Shown one piece after another: positions 41,853-46,619 of a stretch of DNA of 46,619 nucleotides. Numbering within the stretch: position 1 is the stretch's first letter; each line of letters opens with the position of its first letter. Below the pieces are notes generated by a model, which saw only the letters and a program-made list of their open reading frames with translations, did not search any database and was not told the origin of the DNA. Position numbers and translations under genes: made by a program. Origin of the DNA: Rhizobium sp. Root482 (GTDB lineage Bacteria > Pseudomonadota > Alphaproteobacteria > Rhizobiales > Rhizobiaceae); assembly GCF_001426565.1 (NCBI RefSeq), contig NZ_LMFA01000005.1:1-46619 (forward strand), written 5' to 3'.

Positions 41853-43535
41853 TCAGGATGTCGCCTCCCTGCGGCAGGCGCTGAGGACATCGAGTGCCGG
41901 CTCATAGACGGAGGTCCGTACCGCCATCAATCCGAGTGCGGTGTGGAAGAGATTGTCATGCGACGCCGGCTCCGAAGCACGGTTGTCGAGGCAGGAGGAA
42001 TCGACCACCGCCTTCATTTCCGATCCCTGCCACAGAACGAACGGCACATGCGTCTGTTGCGACGGCGCCAGGAAATAGGGCGCGCCATGCAGGTAGAGTC
42101 CGTGTTCGCCAAGCGATTCGCCGTGGTCGGACATATAGATCATTGCCGGGTCGATGCTGCCCTGGCGGGCCTTCAGCGCCTTGATGACCGAGGCCAGGAT
42201 ATGGTCGGTATAGAGAATCGTATTGTCATAGGCATTGACGACCTCTTCGCGGCTGCAGGTGCCGAGAACCCCGGTGCGGCATTCGGGCTTGAAATGCGCG
42301 AACCCGGCAGGGTAGCGCTGGTAATAAGTAGGCCCGTGGCTGCCGAGCTGGTGGAGGACCAGCACGGTGTCTCCCCTGACGCTTGCCAGCCAGGAATCCA
42401 GTTGCGCGACCATGCCTTCGTCGAGGCACTCGCTGTTCGTGCAATACCGCGGATCATCGGCTTTGGAGAAGGATCTTGTGGTGGTGCGGTCCGCAACGCC
42501 CTTGCTGCCGGTATTGTTATCCCACCATTCCGTCCTTATCCCCGCATGGCCGAGAACGTCGAGCAGATTCTCGTTGGCAAGGCCGGCCCGGTGAGAATAA
42601 CCGGCGCGCGTCAGGTTGGAAAACATGCAGGGCACCGAGACCGAGGTCGCCGTGCCGCAACTCGACGTATCGGAGAAATAGGTGATGTCCAGCTGCGACA
42701 GTTCCGGATTCGTCAGACGTGCATAACCACTGAGCGAGAAGTTTTCGGCGCGGGCGGTCTCGCCGGTGACGATCACCAGCACGCGCGGCTTGCCGGAACG
42801 GTTCGATACCCCGATATGCGCGTCCGTGCCCAGCGGCTGGAGGACGATATGCTTGTCCGCCTCGCTGGCAAGCCCGAAGGCGATCGCGTTGCCGATGGGG
42901 AGGATCGGGTTCAGCGTCAGGAGCAGATCCTTGTTCAGCCGCGTCACGGCGGCGATGCTGCGGGCGCTGCTGACGGCGCAAGCCAGCGACACCAGCAAGA
43001 GGAGCGACACCGCCAGAAGGTTCCATCTCAACTTGGCGAAGAAGGCACGATGTTCGATGCGGATCCAGCAGACCAGCAGCGATGGCACCAGGCCGAAAAT
43101 GCCCATGTGCAGCATAAAGGGTAGCGTAATCAGGTGGCCGGCTTCGGAAGGGGTCGTCTGCACCGCATTGCGGATCATATCGACGTCGATGATCGTCCCG
43201 AAGCCGTCCATGAACCAGGATGCGGCGGCAGCGCTGAGAAACAGGAAAACCAGCAGAGGCTTCAACAGGTATTTGACGGACAGCGCCACGGTGATCGCGC
43301 AGAACAGGCAGGTCAGGCCAAGCCCGAAGGCCGCCAGAGCAAGATGGCTGTCGAAATCGGAGAATGCGCGCGTCCAGAAAGTGCGATTGGAGACGGCGAT
43401 CAGGTAAATCGTCCCGAAGATCGCAAGCGTGATGCTGCCTGTCCGCGGACGAGCGAACGACAAGACGTTGTGGGAAAGACTGTCTATGGACAAGGAAGAG
43501 ACTCCCGGCAATTTCTGTTGCCGGGTGGATCGCAC
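41853..43535 (-). CDS. eptA: Phosphoethanolamine transferase (EptA/PmrC-like)
   Basis: A 560-residue inner-membrane enzyme that moves phosphoethanolamine from phosphatidylethanolamine to lipid A or another envelope glycan. About five N-terminal membrane helices (to residue 200) are followed by a periplasmic sulfatase-like domain. Zinc and nucleophile motifs are VIVTGETARAENFSLSGY (Glu), SSCGTATSVSVPCMFS (Thr), and IYMSDHGESLGEHG (Asp, His). Cys pairs (YCTNSEC, ECRTGVLGTC) match the family disulfides. GTG 43535 is used, with AGGA 4 bases upstream; TTG at 43493 with GGGAG upstream is a fair alternative. Followed by a regulator/kinase pair. Confidence 0.92.
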   Translation of the reverse strand: MRSTRQQKLPGVSSLSIDSLSHNVLSFARPRTGSITLAIFGTIYLIAVSNRTFWTRAFSDFDSHLALAAFGLGLTCLFCAITVALSVKYLLKPLLVFLFLSAAAASWFMDGFGTIIDVDMIRNAVQTTPSEAGHLITLPFMLHMGIFGLVPSLLVCWIRIEHRAFFAKLRWNLLAVSLLLLVSLACAVSSARSIAAVTRLNKDLLLTLNPILPIGNAIAFGLASEADKHIVLQPLGTDAHIGVSNRSGKPRVLVIVTGETARAENFSLSGYARLTNPELSQLDITYFSDTSSCGTATSVSVPCMFSNLTRAGYSHRAGLANENLLDVLGHAGIRTEWWDNNTGSKGVADRTTTRSFSKADDPRYCTNSECLDEGMVAQLDSWLASVRGDTVLVLHQLGSHGPTYYQRYPAGFAHFKPECRTGVLGTCSREEVVNAYDNTILYTDHILASVIKALKARQGSIDPAMIYMSDHGESLGEHGLYLHGAPYFLAPSQQTHVPFVLWQGSEMKAVVDSSCLDNRASEPASHDNLFHTALGLMAVRTSVYEPALDVLSACRREATS

Positions 43536-43674
43536 CGCATCCTGACACGCACCTGAATGCGAAAGCCTTTCTCGCCTCGCGGAATTGTTCTTCGATCCGT
43601 TCAGGTGGGTGTCAGGTTGGACACGCAGTCTGTCCGCACCGATATCGGAGCGAACAGAGTTGAATAAGGTAAAA

Positions 43675-43815
43675 GTGCATTTCGGACTCGTCTATATTGT
43701 CGTTCTTGTCATGATCGTTTGTTCGATATCGCTTCTGCGGGAGCCCAGACGCCCGCCTCACACCGTGCCCTGGGCGGCGGGAGAGCACCATCAGATCCAC
43801 GGCTTCAGCGGCTGA
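43675..43815 (+). CDS. Possible small single-pass membrane protein
   Basis: A 46-residue reading from GTG 43675 with AAGG 5 bases upstream. It has one strong hydrophobic helix (GLVYIVVLVMIVCSISLL) followed by a Pro/Arg-rich tail (REPRRPPHTVPW). It is divergent from eptA. I know no family. Small membrane peptides near eptA-type loci can modulate kinases, but nothing here shows that. The start codon is weak. Confidence 0.35.
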   Translation: MHFGLVYIVVLVMIVCSISLLREPRRPPHTVPWAAGEHHQIHGFSG

Positions 43816-43899
43816 CGCGGCATGAAGCCGGCGCAGCTTCCCGCATCGCCGATCGAAATCCCGTTGGCTTCCCGGGGGCTTGACTTTTCATTCAAATTA

Positions 43900-43914
43900 G
43901 AACAAATAGAGAAC
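43900..43914. promoter_or_regulatory. Alphaproteobacterial SOS (LexA) box
   Basis: GAAC-AAATAGA-GAAC, read on the other strand GTTC-N7-GTTC, is the direct-repeat LexA site of alphaproteobacteria. A -35 hexamer TTGACT lies at 43880-43885, and the box covers the expected -10 position 17 bases further. Binding of LexA would therefore block polymerase. The next gene downstream is the small coiled-coil ORF. Confidence 0.7.
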
Positions 43915-43984
43915 AAATGGAATGACGAGCGCAGGACATGCTGTCAGCACAGTCATTTTCCGGTCTTTCGATGTCGAGGTTAAA

Positions 43985-44167
43985 ATGAGCCATATCGAGG
44001 AAATTACCGAACGGACGCAGGCTATCCTGGCGCGTTCCAGGGCTTTTCGGGAGCGTTCGCAGGCCATGCGGGAAGAACACAGGGCGCTGATCGAACGCGC
44101 GTCGATCAAATCCGGCCAGCTTCACTTCGTGTTTTCTCCTCCGGGCCAGGAAGGCGCGAAACACTAA
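43985..44167 (+). CDS. Small coiled-coil protein, probably SOS-regulated
   Basis: A 60-residue hydrophilic protein, MSHIEEITERTQAILARSRA then FRERSQAMREEHRALIERAS, which should form one long amphipathic helix/coiled coil with a short tail. ATG at 43985 has AGGTTAAA directly upstream. The same frame is open from ATG 43922, only 8 bases after the LexA box, which would add 21 residues. I do not recognise the family. Regulation by DNA damage is inferred from the box. Confidence 0.5.
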   Translation: MSHIEEITERTQAILARSRAFRERSQAMREEHRALIERASIKSGQLHFVFSPPGQEGAKH

Positions 44168-44395
44168 AAGCGATCGGGAGTTCATGATATTGCCGCAGCC
44201 GCGCAAATCGCCAGGTTCGGATCGCTGGCGGCGGCAGCATGTCTCCCGATTCGGAAGGAGACTGTCACCCGATAATTGGCACTCCTGCCCTTCCTGGCCG
44301 CCCGACCCCTTTCCGGCGACGTTCATGCGATTGCATCGCTGTTGATTACGCGCCTGTGCCGGTTTACTTAAGCGGCAGTGAAATGAGGGCCGACG

Positions 44396-44788
44396 ATGGC
44401 AATTCCCGATCTGATTCTGCAGCTTCAGCACGCAAAGGAACCCAGCAGAGAACTCGATATCTCCATCGGCATCGTCATGGGCTATAAACGGCATGTGAAA
44501 ACCATGCCGAAGGGCGAAGGCGGCGAGAAGCGCAAGGTCGTCTGGCTTTATCCGACCGATGGCGATGAGGGCCGTCTGCCAACCTTCACCGCCAAGATCG
44601 ACGATGCCTATATCCTCGCACAGAATTTGGTGCCCGGTTGTGTCGGCGGCGTCAGTTGGGATCACCGCGGCGGCTCTGCCAAGATCGACGACGGACCCTA
44701 TTTCACCGCAAGCTCGCCGGCCATCGCGCTCTGTATCGCGGCCCTCAGCGCGAAACATTTCCGCCATGATGACGACGACGCGCAATAG
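44396..44788 (+). CDS. Phage ABA-sandwich-domain-like hypothetical protein
   Basis: A 130-residue protein with the pattern of the phage ABA sandwich domain: PDLILQLQHAKEPSRELD at the N terminus, PTFTAKIDDAYILAQNLVPG in the middle and ASSPAIALCIAALSAKHF near the end. Such proteins occur in prophages and scattered in rhizobial chromosomes; their role is unknown. ATG at 44396 lies after a weak site (GAGGGC). It may be a phage-derived orphan gene. Bases 44168-44395 show nothing recognisable. Confidence 0.6.
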   Translation: MAIPDLILQLQHAKEPSRELDISIGIVMGYKRHVKTMPKGEGGEKRKVVWLYPTDGDEGRLPTFTAKIDDAYILAQNLVPGCVGGVSWDHRGGSAKIDDGPYFTASSPAIALCIAALSAKHFRHDDDDAQ

Positions 44789-45078
44789 GCCGTGGTGCGG
44801 ACAGACGCGCGACACGGAAACGCCCCTGCCGAAGATCGGCAGGCCGGCTGCAGGAATCTGCTAGCGTAGAGACCGGCTATCGCGGATGCCGAACAGGAGC
44901 GTAAGGCGCACCCAGCCGCCTCTTGGCAGCAGCCGGCTTCATCATTGGCCCGCCTCCTCCCCATGAATTTCGCCTCCTTCGCTACGCTCACGGATGCGCG
45001 TGGCCTTGAAGGCGCCGGCAACTCCCTTACATTTCAACGACCAGGCCGTCCCAACCTTCCTTCCGCGGAGCGAGCCCG

Positions 45079-45336
45079 ATGAAATCATTGATTCCCGTCT
45101 GTGTCGTGGTCCTCATGCTTGCCGGCTGCAACAGCACGGCGGAAGTCGAGCCCATCCCGGGCAGCATCACCTATGGCGGCCAGCCGCGCACGAAGCTCAC
45201 CAAATCGCCGATCGGCAGCACCGTCCAGCATGAATTCTTCACGGGTTTCGGCAAGGCGCGCGAGACCTATGTTCTGCAACCCGACAGATCGCTGAAGCTC
45301 GTACGGCGCGACATCATCAACGATATCCGATGGTAG
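45079..45336 (+). CDS. Small lipoprotein
   Basis: An 85-residue lipoprotein: signal peptide MKSLIPVCVVVLMLAGC with lipobox LAGC (Cys17), then a short globular part (SITYGGQPRTKLTKSPIGS, VQHEFFTGFGKARETYVLQ). It is probably anchored in the outer membrane. No family is recognised with certainty. It is convergent with the export lipoprotein gene and shares the terminator between them. Bases 44789-45078 upstream hold no other gene. Confidence 0.8.
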   Translation: MKSLIPVCVVVLMLAGCNSTAEVEPIPGSITYGGQPRTKLTKSPIGSTVQHEFFTGFGKARETYVLQPDRSLKLVRRDIINDIRW

Positions 45337-45354
45337 GAATCACTGGCACAAATA

Positions 45355-45393
45355 CAAAAGACCGGCCTTTCCCTCGGAAAAGCCGGTCTTTTG
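45355..45393. terminator. Bidirectional intrinsic terminator
   Basis: CAAAAGACCGGC (45355-45366) pairs with GCCGGTCTTTTG (45382-45393); the inner bases CTTT and AAAA extend the stem. The A-run on one side and T-run on the other give terminator geometry in both directions, between the convergent small lipoprotein and export-protein genes. Confidence 0.88.
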
Positions 45394-45415
45394 CATTTTG
45401 TGCCAGTCGTCGAAA

Positions 45416-46594
45416 TCAGTTCGAAAGATCGTCCGCGACATTCGTCACGGCGGCGGCAACGCCGATAGGCCGGGCAACGAGGCTCAGGAACTTGCTCATA
45501 TCGACCGACGGGTGACGCGAGGCATAGATGACGTCTCGGCTCTTGACCGGGAAGGTCTGACCGACGATGAGGCTGTCGGGTTGGCTCATATTGAGGCGAT
45601 AGACGATCGGATAGCGGCCGACGCTGTCGGGCTGCATGCCCTTGCGCAGCATGGCGTCGAAGCGCTGCGGTCCAAGCAGGCTCATTACGACATCGGGCTC
45701 CTCGTAGCGGAACACGAAATAGCCCCTGGCATCGATGGCATTGTCATTGCCGCCGCCTGCCAGCGCCACGGCCTCGAGCAGGTTGAGATCGTTTGCGCCG
45801 AACTCGACGCGCTTGTTGATCTTGGTCGACCCGAGAACCGTGAAGGTGCGCGGATCGCGGGTGACGAAAATCTGGTCGCCCGGCTGGACGCGGACATTTT
45901 CCGATGGATTTTCGATGATCGATTTCAGGAGCGCCGTGCCGGTCTTCTTGCCGCGCACCAGCGTCACATAGGTCTCGTAGGGCTGCGCGGTGGGGCCACC
46001 CGCCTTGGCGATGACCTCGTTGATGGTCTCGCTGACAAGGCTCAACGGCACGACCGACGAGCGGCCAACGGCGCCCGAAACGGTGACATTGCGCGATGCC
46101 GTGCTCGTGCTGGTGACGATCACGTCGGGCTCGACCGCCTTCTTGACCAGGGCATCGAGAATGGTCTTGCGCGCCTGCTCCAGCGTCTTGCCGGCGAACT
46201 GCACCGGCCCGACATAGGGGATCGACGCCTGGCCGTTCGGCTGCACCACGAGGTCGAGGCTGGTCTGCTTGGAATCCGTGGTCGAAAACAGGCCGTCGCT
46301 GCCGGCTTCGAAAATGGTCACCTTCAACTGGTCGCCGACGCCGATAACGACGCGGCCGACGCCGCCGCCGATGCCGAAGCGACGATTGAGCGCGGTCGCC
46401 ACATAGTTGGAAACCAGGCGCGCCGAGCGGGCATCGACATCGATGATGTCATAGGCAACGGTATTCCTGCGTCCGATCTCCTGTCCTGACCGGCCCGCAT
46501 CGCCCATGATATCGGAAGAAAGCGGGCCTTCACCCGGAACGGCCTGACATCCCGCCAGAACGGCGCATATCAGGATTGCATTCAAACGGTTCAA
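45416..46594 (-). CDS. Polysaccharide export outer-membrane lipoprotein (OPX/Wza family)
   Basis: A 392-residue outer-membrane polysaccharide export protein. Its signal peptide ends in the lipobox LAGC (Cys16). The polysaccharide-export domain begins near residue 80 (GRVVIGVGDQLKVTIFEAG, VVQPNGQASIPYVGPVQFAG). Two SLBB-like repeats follow (VTVSGAVGRSSVVPL; FTVLGSTKINKRVEF). The start is TTG 46594, with GGAG about 8 bases upstream; no in-frame ATG is near. Wza-type proteins form the channel for capsule or exopolysaccharide export. Synthesis genes are not visible; the window ends 25 bases upstream. Confidence 0.9.
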   Translation of the reverse strand: MNRLNAILICAVLAGCQAVPGEGPLSSDIMGDAGRSGQEIGRRNTVAYDIIDVDARSARLVSNYVATALNRRFGIGGGVGRVVIGVGDQLKVTIFEAGSDGLFSTTDSKQTSLDLVVQPNGQASIPYVGPVQFAGKTLEQARKTILDALVKKAVEPDVIVTSTSTASRNVTVSGAVGRSSVVPLSLVSETINEVIAKAGGPTAQPYETYVTLVRGKKTGTALLKSIIENPSENVRVQPGDQIFVTRDPRTFTVLGSTKINKRVEFGANDLNLLEAVALAGGGNDNAIDARGYFVFRYEEPDVVMSLLGPQRFDAMLRKGMQPDSVGRYPIVYRLNMSQPDSLIVGQTFPVKSRDVIYASRHPSVDMSKFLSLVARPIGVAAAVTNVADDLSN

Positions 46595-46619
46595 TTAAAG
46601 CACTCCGAAATCGACGCCG

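Noticed and set aside
1..46619. CRISPR arrays, rRNA genes, replication origin, retron or toxin-antitoxin systems
   Set aside because: No regularly spaced repeats, rRNA segments or origin-like clusters were seen, and no reverse transcriptase or convincing toxin-antitoxin pair is encoded.

Overview
The window looks like a chromosome segment of a Rhizobiaceae alphaproteobacterium (Rhizobium/Agrobacterium/Sinorhizobium type). The evidence is its high GC content, the block murA - DUF2948 - hisD - UPF0262 - low-molecular-weight phosphatase - infA - maf - yacG - tRNA-Phe, several sugar ABC importers, and an alphaproteobacterial GTTC-N7-GTTC type SOS box. The assignment rests on gene content and protein families read by eye; no database search was run.

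Layout. Bases 1-33.2 kb are accessory and catabolic. They begin with the end of an IS3-family element, then an orphan glycine-betaine-type binding protein with a cupin gene and a divergent LysR regulator (0.3-2.8 kb). A patch of decayed DNA follows (2.9-3.9 kb: an internally deleted IS3 element and a LigD tail). Next are an RND efflux pair (4-8.3 kb) and a second decayed patch (8.4-9.2 kb: AraC tail, internally deleted ISL3 element).

Three sugar-uptake loci come next. (a) 9.2-16.7 kb: a ROK regulator with Gfo/Idh/MocA and ThuA-like genes, divergent from a CUT1 importer (binding protein, two permeases, ATPase). (b) 16.8-23.6 kb: an ArsR-like regulator, a GH51 arabinofuranosidase, a CUT1 importer, and a convergent ATPase gene; matching GRTANGTACC boxes precede all three transcription units. 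(c) 23.7-31.5 kb: a soluble GAF-type histidine kinase and a NarL-type response regulator, divergent from a CUT2 importer that ends with an SMP-30/gluconolactonase gene. A third decayed patch (IS630 remnant, serine recombinase tail) and a small glycine-zipper lipoprotein lie between 31.5 kb and a tRNA-Phe whose 3' end faces this accessory side.

From 33.2 kb onward the content is core: zinc protein YacG, Maf, IF-1, a phosphatase-like protein, UPF0262, HisD, DUF2948, MurA, tRNA-Thr, then an eptA - response regulator - histidine kinase unit arranged like pmrCAB. After these come small genes, one behind an SOS box, and an outer-membrane polysaccharide export lipoprotein at the right edge.

How it works together: the left part appears specialised for capturing plant-derived sugars and osmolytes. 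Each importer has its own regulator type (ROK, ArsR-like, two-component), and each binding-protein gene is followed by a hairpin that could raise its mRNA relative to the membrane genes. The most novel-looking signals are the shared operator boxes of the arabinofuranosidase locus, the SOS-boxed small coiled-coil gene, and the soluble two-component system at the CUT2 locus.
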